From positions 5,741,001-5,805,000 of the forward strand of contig NC_134970.1 of NCBI RefSeq assembly GCF_965638725.1: a stretch of 64,000 nucleotides of DNA. Reading direction: 5' to 3'. Every line of letters starts with the position of its first letter. Position 1 is the stretch's first letter. The stretch is from Aptenodytes patagonicus (taxonomy: Eukaryota > Chordata > Aves > Sphenisciformes > Spheniscidae). The position numbers were made by a program, and so were the translations under genes. Of this stretch, positions 13,022-25,043 are shown piece by piece. The notes beneath the pieces are model-generated. The model had not been told where the DNA came from, ran no database searches, and saw nothing but the letters and a program-made list of their open reading frames with translations.

Positions 13022-16000
13022 CAGGCCTGGCTATAATTAATACCAAGTATCCATGGTTAGTGCACGAGAGTCCTGGTTTCTGCTTGGTGCAGAGGATCAG
13101 CAGCATCAATGTGTTGGGTCTCAAAGGTGCTCAGCACCACGCAGCCCGGGACCCCGGCCTGTTTTTAATTACATCTTGTTATATTAGGAGCCCTCTCCTC
13201 CCTCTTTGCTGCTGCAGCTCTGAAATGGGGGCTCCTGAAGCCCGTTAACATCTTAAACACACACAAAAAGAAGCAATGCAACCGACAGCAATAAATCTCT
13301 GCTTCTGAAGCTCATCCCATTGAATGGGACGGGGCTGGCGTGAGCCACCGGCTCGGGCGCGATTCCCAGGGCGGTCGGCCAGCTTCCATCGATCCGGCTC
13401 GTGGTGGGTCCGTGGGGATGTGAGCTTGCATGGGGAAGCTGCCTGATGCGCTGGGATTCTGCCCGCCCACCCGTGGGTGCCCCTAGCACCGGGCGATCCC
13501 ATCCCTAGTGTGCGGGAAAGCACCGAGGCCGAGGGCGGGTTGCTGCAGGGTTTTTGGGAGGATGCTGGCACTCAACTAGACTTTGCAATGTGCCCGGTTG
13601 TTTAACGCCTGTGGGCTTCGGATGATTTGGGGGGAGCGTTTGCCAGTTGGGAGCGTGAACGCCGTTGTGGGTCAGTAGGGAGGAAGATCATGGTTTTTTG
13701 GGGAGACGTGTTGTTTCGGGCACAGTGTCCCTGCGGGTTTTCCGAGGCTGGGCAGGAGGGGAGAGCGGGTCCGTGAGCAGCATCAGGCACATCCAAACCC
13801 ACTCACCAAGCTGGGGGGTCCCGGCTGCCTTGGGAAGCCCCAGAGCCACATCACAGGGATGAACAGGGCCAAAGAGCAAGAGGCCACATTCCTCCTGTTG
13901 TCACCAATGTGAGCTGGCATCCATCCCCATGGCAGGGGCCAGCACGGCCGGTCTCTTCCTTAGGATGGATCCTGCACCGCTTGCATTGACCCAGGCAGAT
14001 GTTCCTGGGGAAAATGAGCCCTGGTGGGAGAATGTCTCTGGGCTGCCCTTGGCGCCATGTTTGGGAAATAGGGAAAACACCCGGATAAGCGCTCGGATGT
14101 TTGATTCAGGGCAAAAAGGGGCCGTGGCTGGAAGTGATCCGTCAGGCTGCACGAAGCAGAGGGGTCCAGGTTTCTCCCTGGCACAGAGAAATGGTTCCCC
14201 TATAGCTTTTAATGGGATTTGTGCCTGCAGGTCGGAGCTCTAGTGCTATTTCTAGCTTTGCTTCTGACTCACTGATGTGATCTTGAACCAGTTTTTCAGG
14301 AGGAGACTGATTTTTTTTTTCTTTTCTTTATTTTTTTTTTCCTGAGGAATTTGGTTTGAGAGACTCTGGGCCTGTTTCTGCAGAGATGCTGAGCATCCAA
14401 AACTCCCCTTGACTCTGAAAGGGTGCAAAAATGAGCTTTAAAGTGGCTTAGACTGAGGATGCTAAATTAAGGACCGGGGAGCGGGAGAGTCCCACCATCT
14501 ACGTTAGATTGCATCAGGCCACCTAACGTAGGTGGTCTGGTTCCTTTCCCCCTCCTGTGGAGATGTTTGCCTCTCTCCAGGGCTGGGATGGAGGACTGAA
14601 GCTTTCTGCTCTGTGGACGTGCTCCTGGGTTGGCACCCAGAGGAGACAGCACCTGTATTTTAGTTTAATCCTTTGTGCCGTGGTTTTGGAGAGATGGAAA
14701 GTGGTGATTACAGCGCGGGTTGTCTTCTAACACCCAACCACATGCCTGAACCTGTGAGCAACCCGTCAGTCTTTTAATATCTTCCAAAATCTCTGTTAAG
14801 GGCAATGGGGTGAGGCTCAGGTACCGCCTGGACACCACCAAGTGATTAGGGCTGCTAGGAAAAAAAATATCTGTATGGGGCAATGTGTTTTATTGGGAAA
14901 CCTAATCTCTGCAGCGACGTTGTGTCGAAGTCCTACAGATGTGAATACAGAGCTATACGAAGAAAAAGATCTCTAGATTGGTGTTATGAGAGTGTAGCAC
15001 GTGGGTGTATAAATATGGGCATATTTGTGCATAAATACACAGAAGGAGAGAAAAAGACAGAGGAGGAGGAGGTATTTCAGGAAGGGCCTTGCTTTGTTAT
15101 CAGATAATTCCTGGGTCAGCCCTTGAAATTGCTGCCAAAGTCTTGTAGCTTTTCCAGAGCTTGCAATGCACTTAGGGACGGGCCCAAGTGAAGAAGGAGA
15201 TCCGGATCTGGCCTTGGAAGTGGGAGCAACCCGAGGGGCTGGTGGCGTCCGGCTCTGCGCATCCTTCTGCAAGCCGGCAGCTTTGCAGCATCTCTGCTCT
15301 GGATCCCGAATCCCCGGCTTGGGCCCGTCACAACCAGTTCTGTGACCGTGCAGGTGAAGCCAGGCAGAAGTCGAAGGGATTTGTTTGCGATGCAAGTGCT
15401 GTGCTGCGCCGGGTGGGGTTTTTCAGGGTTTTATTTTTGTAATGGATGGATTTGAAGTTCCTCGAACCATGCTGGCTTTGGGTCCCAGGGTGATGGCAAG
15501 AAGCATCTCCCTGCTTTGGAGCCAGGGTGGGTTTATCTCGGGGTCTCCATCCATGGGGGGTCCCAGTGGTTTCTTCTGTCAGTGGGAGCTGGTCAGCATG
15601 CTGCTAGGGTGAGAGGGGCTGAGAGGCGAGAAGAGGAGGAGTCAGCCCCGAACCATTTTGTTTTGCACCCCAAAAAAGGCTGTGGCTCCCTCCTCGCACC
15701 CGTGGCAGCATTCAACCTCCTCCATGTCCAGCGCATCCCTCGGTCCCTCCCGTTGGGGACCGGCCGCTGCCCCTCACCAGGAGCCCCGAGGGGGGACAAG
15801 GTCCCCCCGCCACGCGCCAGCCACTGTCCTGCCTCCGACCAAAGCACTGCCCTTCCCCAGCCCCATGTGAGCGGCACCCCCGTGGCCTTGGTCTCCCCAT
15901 GATGTTGCTGCATTTGGCTGCCCAGATGTCATCCCCCCCTTCTCAGAAACGGGTGTTCTGATCCTGCCGCATCCCATTGTGGGGGAGAGGGACCAGCCTC

Positions 16001-16875
16001 TGGCAGTGTAAATCATCCCTGAGAGCACAGCACTGATTTACAGCCCCAGCCCAGTTGTATGTATGTGATGAGAGATAAATTCCCTATCCATGTTTTTCCT
16101 CCGGGGGGGGGGAATGGTTTGGCTTGTAGGAACTGCTGGACATCATGTAACCACGCAAGGTCCACGCACGTGGACCCTCGTGGGGACCACATCCCCTCCC
16201 CAGACCTGCCTGGCTGTCCTGAGCTTCGGGTCGGTCTTTTGGGGTTTGTTTTTTTGGTTGTTTGTTTTGTTTTTTTTTTTTAATTTTTCTGCTGCCTATA
16301 AGACTGCAATTATCCGTTTGCGCTTGCTCCCTCATTGCTTGAGACTGCGCTCTTGTCCTCCAATGTCATACGCCGAAGCGCAAGGGGAAAAAATGGGTAT
16401 TGGATCAACCCTGCGTGCGGTGCCTCATTTGAGCGAATCACTAGGAAGAGGAAATCCAAGTAGGATTCATCCTAAGGATGCTGGAGCTGAACCTTTTGTT
16501 TCCATGGTTACGGGAGAAGTGGGACCAGGAATGGAGAGAGGCCTATAAACTGTTAAAGGAGGACTGGTGGGAATTTCAAGTCATTTAACCGTGCGTTTGC
16601 TAGACAAAAATTTAGACACCAGCTGTATCCGAATTGCACAGTGTGTATAGACGTTACTGCTCTTATTGACGACACGGGGGTGTCCTGGGGGTCGGGTGGA
16701 TCTATGGGCTGAGAGGCACCCGAGTCAATAAGGCTGACCGTTGTATATAGGTATACAGATCTGTGTACATACATATTCCAAATGAGCATTTGCTGTCTGG
16801 TTTATCATGAGTGTATATAATTTATTCTTCACAGAGTATCACAATTTTTGTAAATATCGGCACTAATTAAGAGAA

Positions 16876-16881
16876 AATAAA
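16876..16881 (+). terminator. KCNA2: Candidate distal KCNA2 poly(A) signal
   Basis: A perfect AATAAA lies in an AT-rich block (16790-16990) that resembles the end of a conserved 3' UTR and is followed within 30 bp by T-rich and GT-containing sequence (ttattgaggagttcttttgat). It is the best-placed signal before the GC-rich intergenic region begins. Assignment to KCNA2 is by strand and position. Confidence 0.4.
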
Positions 16882-17009
16882 TATGTATATTATTGAGGAG
16901 TTCTTTTGATATCAATTCCTTGGAGGGTGGGGAAGAAAAAGACAAGCAACTGTATTTTTGGTAGACTGGGTATTTTTTTTCTGTACATCTAAACCTTCTG
17001 TGAGAAAAG

Positions 17010-20000
17010 AAACAAACAGCCTCAACCTTGGAAAAACCAGTTTATGCTCCACCATCAGCCGGTCTGCAGGGGCTGTTGGAGGGGGAAACCCCCTGGGAGG
17101 AGCTGATGGGTCTCAGTGATGGGCGCCGGCGAGGACGGACACGCTGCATGGTGTGTACGGGATCCCCCATGGGATTTGCTCCAAAAAAGCTCCAGCAGCA
17201 ACGCAGGCGGAGGGGAAGGGGCTGGAGCTGGGGTCAAGCCCGCATTCCCCATCGTTCCCCACTCCACCAACTCGGATATCGGCCATGTCCGTGCAGGTAA
17301 CGGGGAATGGGTGGTGCTGGGGCATAAACCTGCTCTCAGGAAACCTCGTGGACACCCAATGGGTATTTTTTTAAGCTGGCGATCCCTCTTGGAAGAGGGA
17401 GAAGCAAACAGGCAGGGACGGTGCTAGTAGCACGTCCTCTGTGGGGTTAAAAACCTCATGTCCCCAGAGATGTCTCCTAGTAGGATCTCCGGCAGGGAAC
17501 GGGGATGGATTCCCCCGGGATGGCTTCGGCTCCTCTTGCAGAGGAATGTTTTGTTTGCTCCATCCCCAGGGAGCAACTGTAGCAGTATTTTCTCCTACTG
17601 TTTTGTCTTCTCTCCTACGAGTGTCTTGGGGCAGGAAAGGGCAGGGAAGGCGTTGGGGGCACTTGGTACTTGTGTTTCGGGGTTTGATCGTTTGCTTGGT
17701 GGCTTTCGCAGGCAGCGCCGCTGCTCTGGGCTTCCCTTCTTGCAGGGTAGAGCCGAGTTCGGCCACCTACTCTGTGCTCACGGGATGGAGAGTAAAACAT
17801 AAGGAAAAGAGATCCTTCTTCTCCCATGGCGTGGGCTGGTCCTGCTCGGCTCTAGGGAGTGGCACCACCTTGTAACCCAAGGGTTAGCACAGCAGCGCCA
17901 AACCTCCATCTCAGCCACCCCTGAATCCCCTCGTATTGGTCATGGAGGAGCCCCTGGTGCAGGCTCAAAGTCAGAGTCCTTGGGTTCAAGTGTCACTTGT
18001 GCCAGTAAGGCCGCTGTGTGACCCAGGGGACGTCATGTCCCATTCTGTGCCTCGGTTTCCCCATCTATAACACAGCTTGCTAAGCTGTCTCCAAGGACCC
18101 AGCAAATTGCAAAGCTTAGCTCAATATTGGGACAGTGAAAATGCATAAATGGGTGGCTGGACCTGTGGATGGATGTTGTTAGGAGGAGAGGAGGTATTTT
18201 AGAGCAGCTAATTCTGAACATTTAAGTATGGAAAACCATTTGAGTGCACAAAAAGTAACATAAGTATGAGCAATGCATCCGGAGCGAAATGTCACAGTAT
18301 TTGCTATAACGCTGAGTGGAAGCAATCCCCAAACTGGGCCAGTCTGTGTTCCTCAGCCCCATTTCCAAACCCAGGAGAAGCCGCAGCCGGCTTCGGCAGA
18401 TGCCAAACCTTTCCCTTATCTGTGTCCCGTTGGCTTGTGGGCTCATAAATATCTAAACACAAAGTGGTACAAGCGTTTGCAGAATAGAGTCTGCTTTGCT
18501 CAGGCTCTCCAAAGAGATAGCAGGAGGAGGCTGCGAGGCAGATACAGTAATTATTTTAAATTGCCAGTCTATCAGCATGCTGCACCATCCCAGCCGTGCT
18601 TGGAGGATGCGGGAGACGCCGTCAGGGGTGTTGCATCCTCCTGCCAGCCGAGCTGCTTGTGCTTTTACACCGTTCAAAGAGACAAGGAGAGGGATGGAAG
18701 AATTACACCGTCCAACACAGAGACCTCCCTGTGCTTGGGCAGCCCTTTCGGCCCTGCAATCGGCGGCTCCCAGCCTGTGATCCCGACTGCAGCGAGCGGC
18801 TGATCCCCACTGAGCGCAGCCTGGCTGGTTGCGCCTGTGCTAAATGACCTACTTTCCTCCACTTTCTTTGCTGACTGTTGCCTCTCCGCCAGGCGAAACC
18901 CCACGAAACCCCTCGCAGATCCACTCTGGCTCATAAATTAAAGAGGTCTCCAAGGTGGCACAGTGACGCTCTTCGGCGTGGGGAGGACCATGCCCCACGC
19001 CTTTGCAAAAGCTCCTCTCTCTGCTGAGGGGCTCGAGCCCTCAAAATCCTGCTCATTTACATCAAGGAAGGAAAAGATTCAAGTGCCAAGAAAGCACTAC
19101 CTCTGTTACTTGTCCTGGAAAGCTCAGGATGCTCAAACCCCATTACAGCCCATCGCGTGTGCCCCAGGGACAAGCTGGAATTTTTAGCCCTCCTGGCTGC
19201 CCGTTAGCGAGTCCGCTTCCATTTGGCAAAGTGGGCACTTGGATCCTGAAAGCACCTCCCGGACCGGAGCTGCGAAGAGGCCATTAAGTAAGATGCTGAG
19301 AGCGGGGAAAGAAAAATGATCCCGCACCCAGGATGCTGCCACCCTGCCGGTGATGCTCTGTGGATGCCCGGTGCGGTGGGGCATGGGCGGGAGCTGATGC
19401 AGAGTCGAACCATCGCTGCTGCAGTGCCGTCGATTCGGAGTAGCCTTAACCAAGCGGCTGGCTGTAAAAAATTTGCAAGGGTGGGCGTGTGAAGTGAGGC
19501 CCCCGCAGCCTATCTTTAGGTAACCTCTAGGCAAAGGTTTGGCGCTTGCACAGCTCTTGCCGAGATGCACATTTATCCGGCAGCTCTGGAAATCAGGCCA
19601 GGTCCCTCTTTCTCCTTCCCACTTTCTTCTTACTCCTTCTTCTCCCTCCTTTGCCTTTGTGCTGGGTGCTGAAAACCCTATTCCTGGGAGCAGTGCTCTC
19701 ATCTGCCCCCCCGGCACGGTGTACAGGGCAGGAGAAGGGGAGCTTCAGGCAAATGAGAGCAACATCTGGGTGTATTAAAGAAACATAAATCTATGCTTTT
19801 ACAGATGCAGAATTGAGTCTGCTGGGGCCCTGGGTCTACGAAGCATTAGGGCAGACAAAATAATGAGGTATGATCCAAGGATTAAAGCCAGCTCTACCCA
19901 AATATTTAGAGCTACCCCAATATTTAGTTCCCTTGCTCCAACGTTACCCCGATTTCTCGGGGAAGGCAGGCACCCAGCTGCCTTTCTCAGCCCGGCATGC

Positions 20001-23000
20001 TGAGGTCCTGCTTGGAGGTCGTGGTGCCCTGTGCCTCTCTCTGCTGGGGAGATGCAGACAGAGCCATGGTGAGACTGCCTCAGGTTTTTAATCCTTAAAA
20101 ATGGTGGGAGAAGCAGGGTCTAGGGTGCCTGGGAGATTTACCGAAGGCTCAGCAGAAGGTTTGCCCCCCTCCTGCTCTCCGTGGCTTGCTGTCGTTGGGG
20201 CAAAGCTTGCTCACCCCCTCGGGTGGGCACAGGAGATGGGGGCATTGATCCAAGCCCAAACTGTACGATGCTCCACAGATGAGTCTTTGGGAGATTACTG
20301 GTTTGAAGGATGGTTTGCTGAGTTTGTAGGGACCCAAAAGGATCAGGCACTGCAGCCTCAGGGTTAGCAGAGAAACGCCAGGGCTGGCGAGAACCCGGGG
20401 AGTTTGTTTTGCTGCTGCTTTAATGCAGCCAAAATCAGCTCCCGGCAAGAGCAGTGCTGGGGTTTGGGGAGCCGGAGATGCCAAGGTCATCCTGCTCCTC
20501 GCATCCGCGTGGAGATCAGCTGGGCACAGTCCACCAGCTGCCCCCGCATCCTCCACAACCTCCCTCCCATGGTCGCCTCTCCGCTCCGCAGGCACCGGGC
20601 AGGATCAGGCCCCAAGGACACGGTTTTTACCTAGTGAGACGTGAAGGTGGGGGGCAGGCAAGGGAAGCAGAACAAATCTATTCTGCCAGGCACCTGCTTT
20701 TTTTTGCCTTGCAAAAAAATGCCAACGGCGCGTCGTTTGAGAGCGTAGCCTTTTCCGCTTAGGCACAGGGTTGTCTTCCACTGTCCTTTTATCCTTGGCT
20801 AATTAAAGGCAAATCTCTGCCAAAGGAACACAGTTTTTCATAGTTGAGCCTTAATAACTAGAAAGCGGTTGCAAATGCTCAGAGGCAGCTGCAGAAATCC
20901 TGGGCAGAAATAGCATTTTTATCTCGCAGCTCACCGGCTTTGGCTCCGGGGATAACAAATTTCTGAGTTGTAGACGGAGGCAACAGCAGATACAGCCTCG
21001 TGTTGTCCGAGTTTACAAAAGGATCAGTTGGATGGACCAACTAAACTCCCAAGTCATCCCTGGGGAGGTCCCCGGAGATGACACGGCCACAAGTGAGGTC
21101 CCACCGATCGCCTGGGTCCCTGGGGATGCCGTGGGGACCGGCTTGGGGGAGCCCCATCTGAGCAAACAAAGGCGTTTGCTGATCTCTGGGCAGGCAATTC
21201 CTCTCTTCCCCAAGGAGATGCCTACAGGCAACTGAATCCCATCTGGAAAGGGCATAACCCCGCTGTAGCTGCTGGAGAGAAAGGTGAGAGAAGCTGGTCC
21301 CAGGTCCCTGATGTTGGGTGAGATCTTTGACATGGGTCCTGGGGAGCCCAAAACCAGGCTGGGAAGGTGGAAAGGGTGGAGGGAAGATGGACCACGGCGC
21401 TTGCCTTCCCATTTTGCTGTGGCCTCTCTCTGCCCCCTTGCCAGCACTGCACGGTGGAAGGACTTTGCTCCAAACCTCGTGTTTTATCCCCGTGGGAGGG
21501 CTGGGCAGGCCCAGGGGGAAGGAGCAGGGCTGGAAGCTGTTTCTCCAGCTTCAGCTGTCTAAAACCAAGCCGTCTGGTCTTCTGGGGTCACCTGGGGCTC
21601 AATGCGCTCAGTGGAGAGACTGTCACCTCCAAGGGATGGAGGGATGAGGCTCCCCTTGGCTGTTGGCCTCCCTCCAGCAACTGCACAGGGGGTCCAGATG
21701 GTTGCAACTTCTTCCACTTCCAGACTAGTCTGATCCACGCTCTTGAGCATTCACATGCTGGTTCTTTCCACTCTTTAAAAGGCAGAAGGAGAATTTAACC
21801 CTGAAGGACCTCCATCAAATAAGAACAATGCTCTGCACTTGTATAACATCTCCTAGCCAGGCAGCTCAAAGCACTTTACTCACAAATGTTTTTAAAGGTT
21901 TTGGGTTACTGTAATGCCCTGAAACCCTTAAGGATGAAAAAAAACCAGCGGAGCACTTGATCTAGCAGGGCATAATTTCATGAAGACAGACACACACGAA
22001 AAAAAAGTTGTGGCATCCAATAAGGCTGGCAAGAAGCAGGCATTGATAGTAACTATTATTATTCTGATGATGACGTTACGTGGCTTTTACACAGTGCTTT
22101 TCATTAGTAGTTCTAAAGTGCTTTAGGAAAGAAGAGATTCAGATGTCTCGACCGTCTGCAGCAATCTCAGCGGAGGAGCACAGGCTTCTTATGCAGAAGC
22201 TCTCACTGCAGCTTTACTGGTTGCAGGGCAAGGGCCTCCTCTGCTCAGCTCCCAGCCACCCTAATGGCATTTTATTTATTATTCAGCTTCTAGAAGTCTT
22301 CCTGCGCTGCACGGCCCAGGGATGTGGTCCTGACAAACCAGTGCAGAGCCGGGGGGACGCCCCCTTCCATGAACAACCCCCTCCCCTGCAACCCCCCTGA
22401 CATTCCCATTCCACCTGCAATAAATGCAGCAGACTGATGTGAAAAATCTCAGCGGTTTTGCCCATTTGCGCATTTATGTCAGCACTAGCCTTCCCACAGT
22501 GGGAAGGGATGCGAGGTCCCTGGGACCTCCCACGGTTTCGGTCTGCCGCCCCGCAGGTTTTTGCTCTGCACAGGCTGTGCAAGGACAGAGAGAAAGGGCA
22601 TTGCAAGGGTTCCCTGGCACAGCTCTGCGGTACAAATTCCCCTCCAGTCTTCCTCCCTGCTCTGGCTGGGGGCCAGGCAGGTAACGTTAGCTGCCCTCTG
22701 CCATAGCCCTGCAGATGCGGGTGTGAGCTCGGGCTCCGGGCGCCTGGGACTGTCCCTGAAGCAGCAGTAGCTCCATCCTCACAGCGTCGGGCAAAGCAGC
22801 CTCCTCCAGGAAGGTCTGTCCTTGCGTTCACACTGCCTGCAGCATCCATGGGCAGGGAGGAGCGGCTGAAGGTGAGCTGGCCTTATACACCGGCTCGGTG
22901 AAAATACTGCTTTGAAAACAACAAAAGCTCAGCCCAAAGGCAGCTGGTGCCTGTGCCTAATTTTTGGGGCCCCTGGGTGCACTCCAAACCGACACGAATG

Positions 23001-24051
23001 CTCCTGGGTGCTGCTGACATTCAGCCTGCGTTGGAAGGAGCCCGGGTTTGACGTCAGGCAGCACACGGGTGCTGCTGACTGTCTGCGGGGGCTTTGCAGC
23101 GAGCTCGGCCTCGGCCCAGGGGCTCCCCACTGCACGTAGCCCCCCACCATGTGCGGGACTTGGGGTTTTGGTTGCCTTTGCCACTTGGCTCCTTTAGCAT
23201 TGGAAAATCTCCTCTGCATTGGTTGGCAGGTGTATACCCCAGCGTGTGCGCACCCAGACGGGTCCACGACCATGGGACATGTGCGTGGACACACTCCCTT
23301 GTGCACGGACATGCAAATACATCCATTAAATCCCAGCGAGCACTGGTTTCAGATCCCTTCCCCTCCATGCCCTAGTTCAGCCTTAGTGATGATGCTGTAA
23401 TGGGAAAATAGCTCATGGGTTTAGCTCAAGCGGTTCCCAGGTGGGATGGTGGCACTTTGACCATGGCGGGAGTTGTCACTGGAAGAAAACAACCCCTGAC
23501 AGCTCCAGAAAGAGAAGCAAAGGCACCTTTGACCACAACGCAGGCATTGCTTTGGTGCTGTGCAGGATAAATGGGATGGCACTGGGATGCTCTGTCGGAG
23601 GGAGAGGGTTTGCTCAGGTGGCTTCTCCCTGACAGGGGCTCGGGGGTGGCTCGATTCAGCTCTGCTGTGCTCTGCGGCTCCCGCGAGCCCGTCCTCTCCC
23701 TCCCCACCAGCATCAGCAGAACTGCCGGCTCAGCACAAAGCTGCAACATCGCGGCTCAAGGATTAGACATTCATTTGCCATAAATAGAAAATTGGGGGAA
23801 TGTGTTTTAGTGTATTAAATATATCCTGAGAAGCTGCTGATGTGCAGGAAGATGACTGTCCTATCGATCCCTGTCCTCGTCCCACTCCCCACCTCCCTCC
23901 GGGCGGAGATGACCCTCTCTCCCTGTGCCGACCCCAGGGCCTGACCCTGTGGCCAGGAGCTGGGGTTTTGTCACCATGGTGGTGCTCTTTGGGAGCGAAG
24001 AGCCCTAGAGCCGGGCTGCCCATCAGGCTGGTCCCCTGGGGATGTCCCATG
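17010..24051. other. Intergenic, with ancient repeat remnants
   Basis: No protein-coding gene is recognised between the presumed KCNA2 end and the long inverted repeat. It includes a MIR fragment (17961-18075) and two L3/CR1-like 3'-tail fragments: about 21815-21900 ('ctctgcacttgtataacat...ctcaaagcacttta') and about 22050-22125 ('cagtgcttttcattag...taaagtgcttta'). Open frames such as 18273-18803 plus (176 codons) have no domain and overlap others on both strands. Confidence 0.4.
17961..18075 (+). mobile_element. MIR-like SINE fragment
   Basis: Order and spacing match the tRNA-derived and core parts of MIR: 'ccttgggttcaag' (B-box-like GGTTCAA), then 'gctgtgtgacc', then 'gtgcctcggtttccccatctata'. 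It is heavily diverged, as expected of an amniote-wide old SINE. The 3' end is unclear. Confidence 0.6.
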
Positions 24052-24290
24052 CCTATGGAGGCATCCCCAGGAGGACCTCTGCATTCAGTCTCAGTGTTGG
24101 GATCCCCGTTATGGTCAGCGGAGAGAAACTCCTCCGCATGATTCATCCAGCTTAATTTAACCATTTGCCTCAGGGCCAGAAGAGTAATGCCTTAAAAGAA
24201 CCCATTTTTCTGCATTCGCGATGAAAGGAGCCAGGGAAACAAGCTCAGATGGACCGTAGATGCCCACTGTTGGTGCAAGGGATGCCACTC
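24052..24290. repeat. Left arm of long inverted repeat
   Basis: The reverse complement of this ~239-bp segment matches 24804-25043. In the inner ~120 bp (24170-24290) I count about 8 mismatches, mostly transitions, which is about 93% identity. The outer half is more diverged, but islands such as 'ctgaccat', 'cctggggatgcctccata' and 'taaattaag' still align. The arms are separated by 513 bp. I do not recognise the sequence as a known avian transposon. Confidence 0.85.
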
Positions 24291-24803
24291 GGATTGCCAG
24301 GGCACCAGTGCCTGAAAGATCCTTATTAAGACCTAACTGTTAGGAGCTGCGTGGGATGGAATGGTTTTGATACGTGCCCAGGCAGAGCAGTGCTGAGATG
24401 TGGGGTTCGCATGACTGTAACTGCTTCCCATCACCAGCTCCATGCCTGGATCCATATTTTCACAGTGAAGCCACAAGGACATGCCCCCCACTCTCTCAGC
24501 TGGTGCCTTTCATGCCTACAGAGAAGAGAGAAGACCCCTCTGGATGCTCTTTTCTGGGCCGCGTGCCTTTAGCGTGCTGGGGATGTATTTTCCCGGCTGC
24601 CCGTGCTCCCGCCGTCTGCTGCGGTGGCACGATGCCTGCTCACGCCTTGGCCGGATGGTTTCCCAAGGCAAGCTCTTGCCAAGTGAAGACGGGTTGAATG
24701 GCCAGCCAGCACAACGCTGCGGGTGCCACGAGCCTCAGCGATGGCACGGGGGAAGGGGTTTTGGGGGCAGTAGAGGACTGTAGGGTCCTCATGTGGCTCT
24801 GCT
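24291..24803. other. Spacer of long inverted repeat
   Basis: 513 bp of unique-looking GC-rich sequence between the two arms. Open frames here (for example 24374-24697) have no recognisable domain. If both arms were transcribed in one RNA, this would be the hairpin loop. Confidence 0.6.
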
Positions 24804-25043
24804 GAGTGGCATCCCTTGCACCAACAGTGAGCATCTGTGGTCCATCTGAGCTTGTTTCCCTGACTCCTTTCACCGTGAATGCAGAGAAATGGGTGCTTTT
24901 AAGGCATTACTCTTCTGGCCTGAAGACAGATATCTAAATTAAGCCAGATGATTGTCATGGAGGAGGTCCTCTTTCACTCTGCTGACCATGACGGTGCTCT
25001 TGGCAACAAGACCCCATGAAGTTCTCCTGGGGATGCCTCCATA
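24804..25043. repeat. Right arm of long inverted repeat
   Basis: Inverted copy of 24052-24290. The pairing starts at GAGTGGCATCCC (24804) and fades after GGATGCCTCCATATG (about 25043). No clear target-site duplication flanks the pair and the arm ends are not typical terminal inverted repeats, so an inverted segmental duplication is as likely as a transposon origin. Confidence 0.85.

Larger units (their letters stand above)
10821..16881 (+). other. KCNA2: Probable long 3' UTR of KCNA2
   Basis: No other gene is recognised between the KCNA2 stop and a good AATAAA at 16876-16881. AT-rich, UTR-like blocks occur at 10821-11030, 11400-12010, 14880-15110 and 16540-17010, separated by GC-rich stretches that could be lineage insertions. 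An AU-rich element (ATTTATTTATTTA type) lies at 11495-11512, and a 23-A run lies at 10999-11021. Mammalian KCNA2 mRNAs also carry long 3' UTRs. The extent is inferred. A shorter transcript ending after about 11470-11480 (TAAATAAATC) is possible. Confidence 0.4.

Noticed and set aside
18273-18803. 176-codon plus-strand frame
   Set aside because: No domain, overlapped by three other frames on both strands, and no splice or promoter context.
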